Below, piece by piece: positions 5,829 to 13,067 of a stretch of DNA of 15,202 nt (position 1 is the first letter of the stretch; the number at the start of each line of letters is the position of its first letter). Made by a program: the position numbers and the translations under genes. The stretch is taken from assembly GCA_001804205.1 (NCBI GenBank), contig MHFM01000006.1, positions 3,836 through 19,037 on the forward strand. The letters are read 5' to 3'. The stretch is from Omnitrophica bacterium RIFCSPLOWO2_01_FULL_45_10b. Lineage in GTDB: Bacteria > Omnitrophota > Omnitrophia > Omnitrophales > Danuiimicrobiaceae. A model generated the notes under the pieces. That model saw only the letters and a list, made by a program, of their open reading frames with translations, was not told the DNA's origin and did not search any database.

Positions 5829-5959
5829 GCGCAGCAATCCAGCGCTCAAGATTTTTAGCTTTCACCGATGTCGCATAGGGTCTGTAGGGTAGAAGTGTTA
5901 GAAATGTTAGTTTCAATTTTGGAAGGCATGTCTGGCAAACTGAGCGCTGGATTGCGCGC
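5829..5959. repeat. Long-loop inverted repeat upstream of the PuuD-like gene
   Basis: GCGCAGCAATCCAGCGCTCA (5829-5848) pairs with TGAGCGCTGGATTGCGCGC (5941-5959) over 19 bp with one bulged A. The loop is 92 nt, has no ORF and contains several TAG-GGT/GTTAG words. The right arm ends just before the ribosome-binding GGAGGAGG (5965-5972) of the next gene. The structure could be a regulatory leader or a mobile palindrome. With the preceding elements it accounts for nearly all of the gap 5566-5977. Confidence 0.7.
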
Positions 5960-5977
5960 TCATTGGAGGAGGAACAT

Positions 5978-6604
5978 ATGGCTCTGAACGATTGGCTTTC
6001 AAATGTTCAGCTTTTGATGCGTTGGTTGCATGTGATCGCAGGAATTACGTGGATCGGCCACTTGTACTTTTTTAATTTCGTCAACGTTCCTTTGCAAGGC
6101 TCCCTTGACGATGCCACAAAAAAACTCGTCAATCCAAAGCTCATGCCGCGCGCTTTGTGGTGGTTCCGCTGGGGCGCCATGATTACATTGTTGGCGGGCC
6201 TCATACTATTCGCTTTAACTTATATGTATACACCGGGAAAAGGTTTTGGCGCCAACAGTACCTTTTTAGATGAAAGCGGAAAATTAACAGCTCGCGCCAT
6301 TTGGATTTCCATGGGTATGTTGCTTGGATTTATCATGTGGTTCAATGTGTGGTTCATTATTTGGCCGTCACAAAAAAAGCTTCTTTCCGGAAAAGCCGGT
6401 GATAAGGCCGCTGAAATCAGAAAACGCGCCGGTTTTTTTTCACGGATTAACACCTTTCTTTCAGGCCCTATGCTTTTTGGAATGCTTGCGCCGGCGCATT
6501 ACGGCGCATCAAATCCGGCAACCTTGCTTGTTGCGATTGTTTTAGGCGTTATCGCCATTTGGTGGGCGATTAAAACTTCAGCCAAGGTTGGCACATCAGT
6601 GTGA
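5978..6604 (+). CDS. PuuD-type (urate oxidase N-terminal domain-like) membrane protein
   Basis: This 208-residue integral membrane protein has about five hydrophobic segments, near residues 14-36, 61-83, 106-129, 157-173 and 181-199. The opening R-W-L-H-V-I-A-G-I-T-W-I-G-H-L-Y-F-F-N-F-V-N (15-36) is what I recognise from the Urate_ox_N/PuuD membrane domain. Full urate hydroxylase PuuD carries a C-terminal cytochrome c domain that is absent here, so urate oxidation should not be assumed. His18, His28 and His174 lie in or next to membrane segments and could bind heme, which is inference. ATG 5978 is chosen over an in-frame TTG at 5963 because GGAGGAGG at 5965-5972 sits correctly for it. A ferredoxin-NADP reductase gene follows, which suggests redox work at the membrane. 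Confidence 0.75.
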   Translation: MALNDWLSNVQLLMRWLHVIAGITWIGHLYFFNFVNVPLQGSLDDATKKLVNPKLMPRALWWFRWGAMITLLAGLILFALTYMYTPGKGFGANSTFLDESGKLTARAIWISMGMLLGFIMWFNVWFIIWPSQKKLLSGKAGDKAAEIRKRAGFFSRINTFLSGPMLFGMLAPAHYGASNPATLLVAIVLGVIAIWWAIKTSAKVGTSV

Positions 6605-6612
6605 AAGCCACT

Positions 6613-6704
6613 AACGTCATTGCGAGCCCCAAAGGGGCGAAGCAATCCCGGTTCTGAGATTGCTTCGTCCCGCCGCTTTCGGCGGCAGTCCTCGCAATGA
6701 CGTT
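6613..6704 (-). repeat. GTCATTGCGAG-type dispersed repeat, copy 2 (opposite orientation)
   Basis: The end repeats AACGTCATTGCGAG and CTCGCAATGACGTT are perfect, with internal GCCGC/GCGGC and GAAGCAATC/GATTGCTTC hairpins. It is inverted relative to the copy at 2676-2772 and nearly identical to it over one half. It separates the PuuD-like and FNR genes. Its right end, followed by a short T-run (6703-6707), stops eight bases before the FNR start codon and occupies the place where a ribosome-binding site would be. Confidence 0.88.
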
Positions 6705-6711
6705 TTTATTC

Positions 6712-7605
6712 ATGAGCGCGAATATCCCAGTCAACTTGTATACAGTACAAAAACCATTGGTCGGGGTTACCGTAGAGAATAAATCTTTAACCACTCTAAG
6801 CCATGGCCCTAAAAATGACGTCCGTCACGTTGTGATCCGCCACAAAGAGAAATTGCCTTATCTGCCGGGTCAAAGCGTAGGCGTGATCATGCCCGGCATT
6901 GATCCTTTGACTGGAAAACCCCACAAACTTCGGCTTTATTCGGTGGCCTCTGTTAGGAACGGTGATTTTGGGGACGGCCAGACCGTATCGCTTTGCGTTG
7001 TCCGCCATTTTTGGGACAATCCTAAAACAGGGGAGAAAGGCATCCCGGGTTTGTCCAGCAATTATCTGTGCGATTTAAAAAAGGGGGATTTGGTAACGCT
7101 CACAGGGCCGGTCGGCCGTCATTTTTTGCTTCCGGATGATTTTAAAAATCGGGATTTTATTTTTGTCGCCACGGGCACCGGAATAGCGCCTTATCGGGGA
7201 ATGCTCAAGGAAATGTTTGAAGCAGGTTTCGAAGGGCGGGTGTGGCTTTATTTTGGAGTTCAGTACGGCGATGTTGTGCTTTATGATAAGGAATTCGAAA
7301 CTTATCGAAAGCATAAGAATTTTTTCTATATCAAAGCCATCAGCCGCGAGGAAAAAAATCCAATCCCAAGCGTCATTCCCACGCGTGAAAATCGAATGTA
7401 TGTACAGGTAAAAATGTATCAGGACTGTAAAGCCCTTGGGGAAACTTTGGCAAAAAAGGACAGCATGGTTTATCTGTGCGGGCTTAAAGGGATGGAAGCA
7501 GGAATTTTTCCTGTGCTTGAAAAAATCGGTGCGGAGTTTGGTGTTAAAGAATCCTTTGTCGCGAAATTGAAAGCAGAGCAGCGTTTACGGGTTGAAGTAT
7601 ACTAA
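6712..7605 (+). CDS. Plant/cyanobacterial-type ferredoxin-NADP(+) reductase
   Basis: This 297-residue flavoprotein moves electrons between ferredoxin (or flavodoxin) and NADP(H). It shows the FAD-binding R-L-Y-S-V-A-S (74-80), G-L-S-S-N-Y-L-C (113-120), the NADP-binding G-T-G-I-A-P-Y-R-G-M (155-164), a Y-L-C-G-L-K-G-M-E block near 261-269, and the C-terminal V-E-V-Y whose terminal Tyr stacks on the flavin. These are marks of the PetH-like class, not the bacterial Fpr class. No phycobilisome linker or transit peptide is present. ATG 6712 gives the expected N-terminus; ATG 6697 lies inside a repeat and is rejected. No Shine-Dalgarno site is visible because the repeat abuts the gene. The partner ferredoxin is not in the window. 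Confidence 0.9.
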   Translation: MSANIPVNLYTVQKPLVGVTVENKSLTTLSHGPKNDVRHVVIRHKEKLPYLPGQSVGVIMPGIDPLTGKPHKLRLYSVASVRNGDFGDGQTVSLCVVRHFWDNPKTGEKGIPGLSSNYLCDLKKGDLVTLTGPVGRHFLLPDDFKNRDFIFVATGTGIAPYRGMLKEMFEAGFEGRVWLYFGVQYGDVVLYDKEFETYRKHKNFFYIKAISREEKNPIPSVIPTRENRMYVQVKMYQDCKALGETLAKKDSMVYLCGLKGMEAGIFPVLEKIGAEFGVKESFVAKLKAEQRLRVEVY

Positions 7606-7617
7606 AGAGGCGAGCCC

Positions 7618-8037
7618 ATGTCTCGCGGATATGAAACCTTCGAGCACACAGCCGATATCGGAATTCGTGCATGGGGAAGTGAATTTTCCGAAGTTTTTGA
7701 AGAAGCGGCCAAAGCACTTTTTAACGTGATGGTCGATCTGAATACCGTTTCCGTTCGTGAACACCTTACGCTTGAATTGACCGCGGAGTCCGGCGAAGAA
7801 TTATTTTTGAAGTGGCTCAAAGAGCTTCTTTTTATTTTTGATACGAAACATCTCCTGCTTTCAGAGTTCAAAATCCGCGATCTCGGCCCTCAAACGTTGC
7901 AAGCCCAAGTGGGAGGCGAACCCCTCGATAATGCGAAACATGAGCTTGGGCGCGAAGTGAAAGCGATTACGCTTCATCAATTTAAATTAATTCAAGAGCA
8001 ATCCCGTTATTTTACCGAAGTCATTTTGGATATTTAA
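7618..8037 (+). CDS. Archease, RtcB-activating protein
   Basis: This 139-residue protein has the archease pattern. The N-terminal F-E-H-T-A-D-I-G-I (8-16) carries Asp13, and the C-terminal T-E-V-I-L-D-I ends with Asp138. These correspond to the metal-binding aspartates of the family. The H-E-L-G-R-E-V-K-A-I-T-L-H block (113-125 or so) is also conserved. Archease helps the RNA ligase RtcB to form its guanylated His intermediate and to turn over repeatedly. The rtcB gene follows after eight bases, so the pair is surely co-expressed. AGAGG just after the preceding FNR stop serves as the ribosome-binding site. Confidence 0.95.
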   Translation: MSRGYETFEHTADIGIRAWGSEFSEVFEEAAKALFNVMVDLNTVSVREHLTLELTAESGEELFLKWLKELLFIFDTKHLLLSEFKIRDLGPQTLQAQVGGEPLDNAKHELGREVKAITLHQFKLIQEQSRYFTEVILDI

Positions 8038-8045
8038 TAGAGTTA

Positions 8046-9509
8046 ATGATGCAGGCGACCGTAGACATTCCACTTAAGAAAATTGATGATTACCGGTGGG
8101 AAATCCCGCGCAATTTCGATCCGGGAATGCGCGTTCCGGGCCGGATTTTTTGCGATGAGAAATTGCTCGAAACCGTTCGTAAAGATCAAGCCCTTCTTCA
8201 AGTAGCCAACGTGGCCCATCTTCCCGGGATTGTCAATTATTCACTCGCCATGCCGGACATTCATTGGGGCTATGGATTTCCGATTGGGGGTGTTGCCGCC
8301 ACCGATCCGGATCAAGGGGGCGTGATTTCACCGGGCGGAATCGGTTTTGACATTAATTGCGGCGTTCGGCTCCTCCGTACGAATCTGACTTTTTCTGAAG
8401 TTCAACCGAAATTAAAAACTTTGGTCGCAACGCTTTTCAACCAAATTCCATGCGGCGTGGGACAATCTGGAGATATTCGAATTTCAAATTCAGAACGGCC
8501 GAAAGTCGTAACTCAAGGTGCTGGTTTTGTCGTTAAAAAAGGTTACGGCGTTGAGGAGGATTTAGCGCATACTGAGGCGGGCGGTTGTTTGGAAGGAGCA
8601 GATCCTGAGGCCGTTTCAGAACGGGCTTATCAACGCGGTCGAGACCAATTGGGAACGCTCGGAAGCGGAAACCATTTTCTTGAAGTTCAAGTGATTGATC
8701 AGATTTTTGATTCTAAGGCTGCTGAGCGTTTCGGGTTTCGCGAAGGCGAAGTGACGCTCATGATTCATTCAGGCTCGCGCGGATTTGGATATCAAATTTG
8801 CGATGATTTTTTAAGCGAAATGAGGCACACGCTTACCAAATATCATATCAAAGTTCCGGATGTTCAACTAGCTTGCGCGCCGCTTGGTTCGCCGGAAGGA
8901 AAACGTTATTTATCGGCCATGCGTGCGGCCGCCAATTATGCTTGGGCCAATCGGCAATGCCTGATGCATCTGGCGCGCAAAGTTTTTGAACACGTTTTCA
9001 ACCGAAGCTGGCAGGACTTAGGAATGTATTTAATTTACGATGTAGCGCACAACATCGCAAAATTTGAAAAACATAGGGTCAGCGGAAAAGAAAAGCTGCT
9101 GTGCGTTCATCGAAAAGGCGCAACGCGCGCTTTTCCTCCGGGGCACTCGGAACTCCCGCAAGTTTATCGTGACTTGGGCCAGCCTGTTGTGATTCCGGGT
9201 GACATGGGGAGAAACTCATATCTTTTGCTTGGAACTCAACGCGCGTTCGACGAAACTTTTGGGACGACTTGCCACGGCGCCGGCCGCCTGATGAGCCGAA
9301 CCCAGGCGGTTCGTGAATCTCGAGGCCGCTCTATTGAACAAGAACTTGAAAAACAGGGCATTATCGTGATGGGGCGCGGCCGCAAGGGAATTGCGGAAGA
9401 GCAGCCCGCCGCTTATAAAGATGTGAATGATGTGGTTCGCGTTGTGGATGGTGCCGGAATTGCAAAACGTGTTGTGAGAATGCGCCCCATCGGAGTGATT
9501 AAAGGATAG
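8046..9509 (+). CDS. rtcB: RtcB, RNA-splicing ligase (GTP/Mn-dependent)
   Basis: This 487-residue ligase joins RNA ends bearing 2',3'-cyclic phosphate or 3'-phosphate to 5'-OH ends. Its motifs are M-P-D-I-H-W-G-Y-G-F-P-I-G-G (69-82), G-G-I-G-F-D-I-N-C-G-V-R with the Mn-binding Cys105, L-G-S-G-N-H-F-L-E, H-S-G-S-R-G-F-G, D-V-A-H-N, H-R-K-G-A-T-R-A, and T-C-H-G-A-G-R with His410 as the likely guanylation site. Length matches the archaeal/metazoan-type long RtcB (about 480), which normally works with archease, as encoded just upstream. Two ATG codons (8046 and 8049) could serve as start. No tRNA intron or RtcR regulator is seen here. The likely role is RNA repair, and the targets are unknown. 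Confidence 0.96.
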   Translation: MMQATVDIPLKKIDDYRWEIPRNFDPGMRVPGRIFCDEKLLETVRKDQALLQVANVAHLPGIVNYSLAMPDIHWGYGFPIGGVAATDPDQGGVISPGGIGFDINCGVRLLRTNLTFSEVQPKLKTLVATLFNQIPCGVGQSGDIRISNSERPKVVTQGAGFVVKKGYGVEEDLAHTEAGGCLEGADPEAVSERAYQRGRDQLGTLGSGNHFLEVQVIDQIFDSKAAERFGFREGEVTLMIHSGSRGFGYQICDDFLSEMRHTLTKYHIKVPDVQLACAPLGSPEGKRYLSAMRAAANYAWANRQCLMHLARKVFEHVFNRSWQDLGMYLIYDVAHNIAKFEKHRVSGKEKLLCVHRKGATRAFPPGHSELPQVYRDLGQPVVIPGDMGRNSYLLLGTQRAFDETFGTTCHGAGRLMSRTQAVRESRGRSIEQELEKQGIIVMGRGRKGIAEEQPAAYKDVNDVVRVVDGAGIAKRVVRMRPIGVIKG

Positions 9510-9512
9510 CTA

Positions 9513-11144
9513 ATGAGCCATTCCATAAGCTCGGCCAAGATTTCCACCCCCTCACCTTTATCCTCTCCCCCTTTAGAGGGAGAGGGAAGGGTGAGGGGGA
9601 ATTTTCTAGTTTTCATATTGATTTTACTTTTGAGCTTTGTTTTCTCATCTTGCGACCGAAAACCGAATCCCGCTGTGACCCAATTGCCTCAAACAATTGA
9701 TCGCATTGTGCTTACGAACGGAGGGGTGATCCAAGGTAAAGTGGTAGAAGAAACGGCGGAAATGGTCCGGATCGAATTAAAAGATGGTGTGGTTGGATTT
9801 CAGCGAAATGAGATTCAATCCGTCGAGCGCAATATTTCCGGAAATCAAAAAGCTAGCCAAGGCGATGTTTATGTTCCCACCTTTGAAACTGAGGAATCCA
9901 GAAAGAACGCATGGCCTCCGGGAGTAAAGCACCGCATTTTATTAACAAATGGTGAGTGGGTCAACGGTCAAATCATTCGTAAATTAGGAGATACTTTGAC
10001 TGCGCGCCAGACGCTTGAGGAAGGAGGAGCGATCGAATTGGATCTTTCTTTGAAGCGCATTGAAAAAATTGAGCTTTGGCCGCCACCCGCTTCTTCAGCA
10101 GAAAATACCAAACAGCTGGAAGTGTTTCGGAAACGGTATCCTTCCCTTAAGCCTCTCCGAAAAGATTACTATATGATTTTAAGCAGTATGGATGATCCGG
10201 CGGATTTGAAATTTTATTTGAAGACGCTGGATCAATTTTATCACGATTTTTTGCTTTATTTTTTTGATTTAATCGCGGTGGACGGAATATCGGAGCCGCT
10301 TGACGTCATCATTTTCGGTACAAGCCAGGAATTTTCGCAGGCGTTATTTGAAATTGGTTACAACGCGCGAAGCAATCCCGTTGGGTTTTATCATTTTGAC
10401 ACGAAAAGGCTGGTTTTTTACAACGTGAAAACAGACGAACGGATCCAAGCTGCGCTGAAGAAGAATCAAGCGTTTAAATCTCAAATGGCTGAATTGAGTT
10501 CTAAGGTAGAAAAAGAATATGGTCCTGAGGCAGCCGAGTATCAAGGACAGATCAGCCGCGCTCAAGAGGAAGCTGCGCGGTATGACATACGCGTATTGGG
10601 TGAGGCGACAGCGCAAAATGTCCGCGTCATTCGTCACGAAGGAGGGCATCAACTTTTTCATTTGCTTGGAATCACGCCTCTTCACGTTTATTCGGGCGGT
10701 TGGTTAATCGAAGGGCTCGCTGTTTATTGCGAACCTCAACTGATCGGGGATATTCATGAAGAAAAACTGATGCATCTTCGTTATGAGCTTGAAAAAAATG
10801 ACCTGATGCCTCTTGAATACCTTCTTAATTTTGCGCGCGGCACAGGCCTTCATAAGCTCGAACCTTCATACGCAAGTCTCGCCTATGCTGAAAGTTGGGC
10901 TTTTATTTATTTTTTGATGCATGCAGGCTATCACGAAGCGTTTGCCAGTTTTTTAAAGGAAATGCACACGCAAGGGTCAACGTATGATGCGAATGGTGAA
11001 AAAGCGCTCCTTGAGAAACATCTCGGCAAAAGCTTAAAAACTGTTGAGCCGGAATTCATTGCGTTTGTCAAAAAACTCATTTTGGAAAATACCAGCGACA
11101 AAACCTACCAAGATTTCAGAAGCCGGTTGATTATGAATAACTAA
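9513..11144 (+). CDS. Putative lipoprotein metalloprotease with HExxH motif and two SH3-like repeats
   Basis: This 543-residue protein starts three bases after rtcB, with AAAGGA at 9501-9506 as ribosome-binding site. Residues 30-46 are hydrophobic and end F-V-F-S-S-C, so Cys47 may be lipidated, although Phe at -3 is not ideal. Two similar segments, V-L-T-N-G-G-V-I-Q-G-K-V (66-77) and L-L-T-N-G-E-W-V-N-G-Q-I (about 144-155), look like small beta-barrel repeats. The C-terminal half contains H-E-G-G-H (375-379) and W-L-I-E-G-L-A (Glu400), the zinc-ligand arrangement of gluzincin/DUF1570-like peptidases. An acidic helical stretch lies at about 305-350. The signal-peptide n-region (residues 12-29) is coded by a dispersed repeat. 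Its substrate and its link to RNA repair are unknown. Confidence 0.75.
   Translation: MSHSISSAKISTPSPLSSPPLEGEGRVRGNFLVFILILLLSFVFSSCDRKPNPAVTQLPQTIDRIVLTNGGVIQGKVVEETAEMVRIELKDGVVGFQRNEIQSVERNISGNQKASQGDVYVPTFETEESRKNAWPPGVKHRILLTNGEWVNGQIIRKLGDTLTARQTLEEGGAIELDLSLKRIEKIELWPPPASSAENTKQLEVFRKRYPSLKPLRKDYYMILSSMDDPADLKFYLKTLDQFYHDFLLYFFDLIAVDGISEPLDVIIFGTSQEFSQALFEIGYNARSNPVGFYHFDTKRLVFYNVKTDERIQAALKKNQAFKSQMAELSSKVEKEYGPEAAEYQGQISRAQEEAARYDIRVLGEATAQNVRVIRHEGGHQLFHLLGITPLHVYSGGWLIEGLAVYCEPQLIGDIHEEKLMHLRYELEKNDLMPLEYLLNFARGTGLHKLEPSYASLAYAESWAFIYFLMHAGYHEAFASFLKEMHTQGSTYDANGEKALLEKHLGKSLKTVEPEFIAFVKKLILENTSDKTYQDFRSRLIMNN
9547..9599. repeat. CCCTCACC...GGTGAGGG dispersed palindromic repeat inside a gene
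   Basis: The outer arms CCCCCTCACC and GGTGAGGGGG and the inner arms CCTCTCCC and GGGAGAGG form a hairpin around TTTAGA. The sequence belongs to a type found in many proteobacterial and environmental genomes, whose translation P-S-P-L-x-x-P-P-L-E-G-E-G-R-V-R-G often appears in predicted proteins. Here it is in frame with the downstream lipoprotein and supplies residues 12-29. Confidence 0.85.
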
Positions 11145-11164
11145 GAATGCCTCTCCTCTGCAAA

Positions 11165-11191
11165 CCCGTTAGAGATGTCATCTCTAATGGG
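11165..11191 (+). repeat. CCCGTTAGA-type short hairpin before the pst promoter
   Basis: CCCGTTAGAGAT pairs with ATCTCTAATGGG over 12 bp around GTC, with one G-T wobble that would be G-U in RNA. The tip CCCGTTAGA matches those of elements at 2799 and 5593, but the inner arm is different and the long loop is missing. It follows the lipoprotein stop by about 20 bases and could work as a terminator, but no T-run follows directly. Confidence 0.65.
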
Positions 11192-11196
11192 GTAAA

Positions 11197-11241
11197 CTTT
11201 ACATAGATTTTACATCTTCCAAACGCATCCATTGCTATGAT
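11197..11241 (+). promoter_or_regulatory. Pho-box-like promoter of the pst operon
   Basis: Two 7-bp direct repeats, CTTTACA (11197-11203) and TTTTACA (11208-11214), are separated by four bases. That is the spacing of a PhoB box (7+4+7), and the words resemble the TTAACA-type PhoP repeats of Firmicutes. An extended -10, TGC-TATGAT, follows with its hexamer at 11236-11241. The box lies just upstream of the expected -35 position. Position and spacing fit activation under phosphate starvation by a PhoB/PhoP-type regulator. No such regulator gene is in the window. Confidence 0.65.
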
Positions 11242-11307
11242 ATGAAACAATACAAAGAGCGAAACCCAATTGTTAACAGTAGTAGTTTAATCATGAGGGG
11301 AAAAACA

Positions 11308-12177
11308 ATGAAAAGCCAAACACAAAGAATTGCGGCGATGGTTTCTATCTTTGTATTGTTCTATTCCACAACGGTTTTTGCTGAGCAAGGAATTACGATA
11401 AAAGGGTCCGACACGATGGTCAACCTGGGCCAAGCCTGGGCTGAGGCCTTTATGGAACAAAACCCATCCGCTTTAATTGCGGTGACCGGCGGCGGTTCCG
11501 GTACCGGCATTGCCGCTTTAATTAATGGAACTTGCGATATTACTCAGTCTTCTCGTGAAATGAAGAAACAAGAGCTCGAAATGGCAAAACAGAACGGCCA
11601 TGAAGTTCAGGAATTTAAAGTGGCCATTGATGCTTTGGCCGTGATCGTTCATCCTTCTAATTCTGTTGGCCAGCTCACCATTGATCAGTTATCCGATATT
11701 TTCACCGCGAAAATTACCAATTGGAAAGAGATGGGAGGTGCCGATCAACCCATTACAGTGCTTTCGCGCGAACGAAATTCTGGAACTCATGTTTATTTCC
11801 TGGAGCATGTTGTTCGGAAAGGGAATGAAAAAGGGCCAGAGGAATTTGCTCCAACCGTATTGATGATGTCTTCTTCTCAGGCGATCGCAGAAGAGGTTGC
11901 CGGAAGCCGCGGAGCCATCGGATATCTTGGAATTGGTTATGTCAACGATCGACATAAAAAGATAGCCGTGAGCAAAAGTGTGGAAGGCCCCTTCGTTCTT
12001 CCTTCTGTGGAAACAGCATTGGATAAGACTTATCCTATCGCCAGGCCGCTTCTTCTCTACACGGTTGGGAAACCGCAGGAGTTGATTCAAGCATTTCTTG
12101 ATTTTGTTCTGAGCAATGAAGGTCAAGCCATTGTGCTTGATATGCAGTTCGTCCCTCTTCAACAGAAACCAGCCTAA
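11308..12177 (+). CDS. pstS: PstS, periplasmic phosphate-binding protein
   Basis: This 289-residue protein begins with a signal peptide, M-K-S-Q-T-Q-R then a hydrophobic run ending T-V-F-A (cleavage likely after Ala25). No lipobox is seen, so it should be a soluble periplasmic protein. Phosphate-contact loops are visible: K-G-S-D-T-M-V (32-38), G-G-G-S-G-T-G (61-67), Q-S-S-R (80-83) and S-R-E-R-N-S-G-T (153-160). The ATG at 11308 has GAGGGG at 11295-11300. An earlier in-frame ATG at 11242 overlaps the -10 element and cannot be the start if that promoter is used. PstS delivers phosphate to the PstCA channel encoded next. Confidence 0.94.
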   Translation: MKSQTQRIAAMVSIFVLFYSTTVFAEQGITIKGSDTMVNLGQAWAEAFMEQNPSALIAVTGGGSGTGIAALINGTCDITQSSREMKKQELEMAKQNGHEVQEFKVAIDALAVIVHPSNSVGQLTIDQLSDIFTAKITNWKEMGGADQPITVLSRERNSGTHVYFLEHVVRKGNEKGPEEFAPTVLMMSSSQAIAEEVAGSRGAIGYLGIGYVNDRHKKIAVSKSVEGPFVLPSVETALDKTYPIARPLLLYTVGKPQELIQAFLDFVLSNEGQAIVLDMQFVPLQQKPA

Positions 12178-12194
12178 TTTTTTTGACAAGTCGT

Positions 12195-13067
12195 ATGCGG
12201 AAATATTACGAATTTGTCGTTGAAGGGCTGATTCTTTTAAGCGCGATTGCCTCCATCATCTTCGTCCTTCTGATTTTGATTTTTCTTTTAAAAGAAGGAT
12301 TCATGTTATTCCGCACGATCGGGGTTTTTGATTTTTTATTCGGCAACCGTTGGTATCCCATTTCCGAACCCCCGCGCTTCGGAATTCTGCCATTGATTCT
12401 TGGTTCTCTTTGGGTAACGCTGGGCGCTACGGTCATCGCCGTCCCGTTAGGGATTGCATGCGCCATTTTTATTGGAGAGATTGCTCCCGGCTGGTTGCGT
12501 GAAATTTTAAAAGCAGGAGTTGAGCTTTTGGCCGCAATTCCAAGTATTGTGCTGGGCTTTATCGGATTGGTTACATTGGTACCTCTTGTGAAGAAATTGT
12601 TCGGCCTGCCTACCGGCCTTACCGCACTCTCCGGCTCCATTATGCTTGCCTTTATGGCTATGCCTACGATTGTGAGCATCATGGAAGATGCATTAAATGC
12701 GGTACCGCGTGGTTATCGGGAAGGTTCGATTGCAATGGGGGCCACTCAATGGCAGACAATTCGTAGGATTGTTCTTCCAAGCGCTTCATCCGGAATTGTT
12801 GCAGCAGTGATGTTGGGGATTGGGCGGGTGATCGGCGAAACGATGGCGGTGATGATGATTACGGGGAATGCAGCTGTTATTCCGAATAGTTTTTTTCAGC
12901 CGGTCCGTACAATGACAGCAACCATTGCTGCTGAAATGGGAGAAACCGTACAGGGAAGTGAGCATTATTTTGCATTATTTGCTATTGGAATTGTTTTGTT
13001 TGCCATCACTTTTGCGGTCAATTTGCTGGCTGATTTATCGCTTCATCGAAAGCAGACGATAGGATGA
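12195..13067 (+). CDS. pstC: PstC, phosphate ABC transporter permease
   Basis: This protein of about 290 residues has six expected membrane segments. An N-terminal helix comes first, followed by a periplasmic stretch with F-L-F-G-N-R-W-Y-P, which is typical of PstC. The cytoplasmic coupling loop (EAA-type) reads G-Y-R-E-G-S-I-A-M-G-A-T-Q-W-Q-T-I. G-R-V-I-G-E-T-M-A-V near the fifth segment is the usual PstC pattern. It forms the channel with PstA. I chose ATG 12195; a TTG at 12183 in the same frame would add four residues, and neither has a good Shine-Dalgarno site. The stop TGA is part of ATGATCCCC, the left end of an inverted-repeat element. Confidence 0.94.
   Translation: MRKYYEFVVEGLILLSAIASIIFVLLILIFLLKEGFMLFRTIGVFDFLFGNRWYPISEPPRFGILPLILGSLWVTLGATVIAVPLGIACAIFIGEIAPGWLREILKAGVELLAAIPSIVLGFIGLVTLVPLVKKLFGLPTGLTALSGSIMLAFMAMPTIVSIMEDALNAVPRGYREGSIAMGATQWQTIRRIVLPSASSGIVAAVMLGIGRVIGETMAVMMITGNAAVIPNSFFQPVRTMTATIAAEMGETVQGSEHYFALFAIGIVLFAITFAVNLLADLSLHRKQTIG

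Noticed and set aside
6697..6711. ATG 6697 as FNR start
   Set aside because: It lies inside the right end arm of a dispersed repeat, so the five extra residues are probably repeat-derived. ATG 6712 fits better, although neither start has a good ribosome-binding site.
10344..10685. 113-codon open frame on the minus strand inside the lipoprotein gene
   Set aside because: It overlaps the HExxH region of a supported plus-strand gene and shows no independent initiation signal.
11242..11307. In-frame upstream ATG for pstS
   Set aside because: It overlaps the predicted -10 region, and the added residues would place a hydrophilic stretch before the signal peptide. ATG 11308 has a clear GAGGGG.
11689..12189. 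166-codon open frame on the minus strand opposite pstS
   Set aside because: It lies wholly opposite pstS and its junction with pstC, has no ribosome-binding site and no recognisable motif. The plus-strand protein is unmistakable.
12206..12682. 158-codon open frame on the minus strand opposite pstC
   Set aside because: It is antisense to a clear membrane permease. Its composition (many Pro, Lys, Arg) is what the reverse frame of hydrophobic codons gives.
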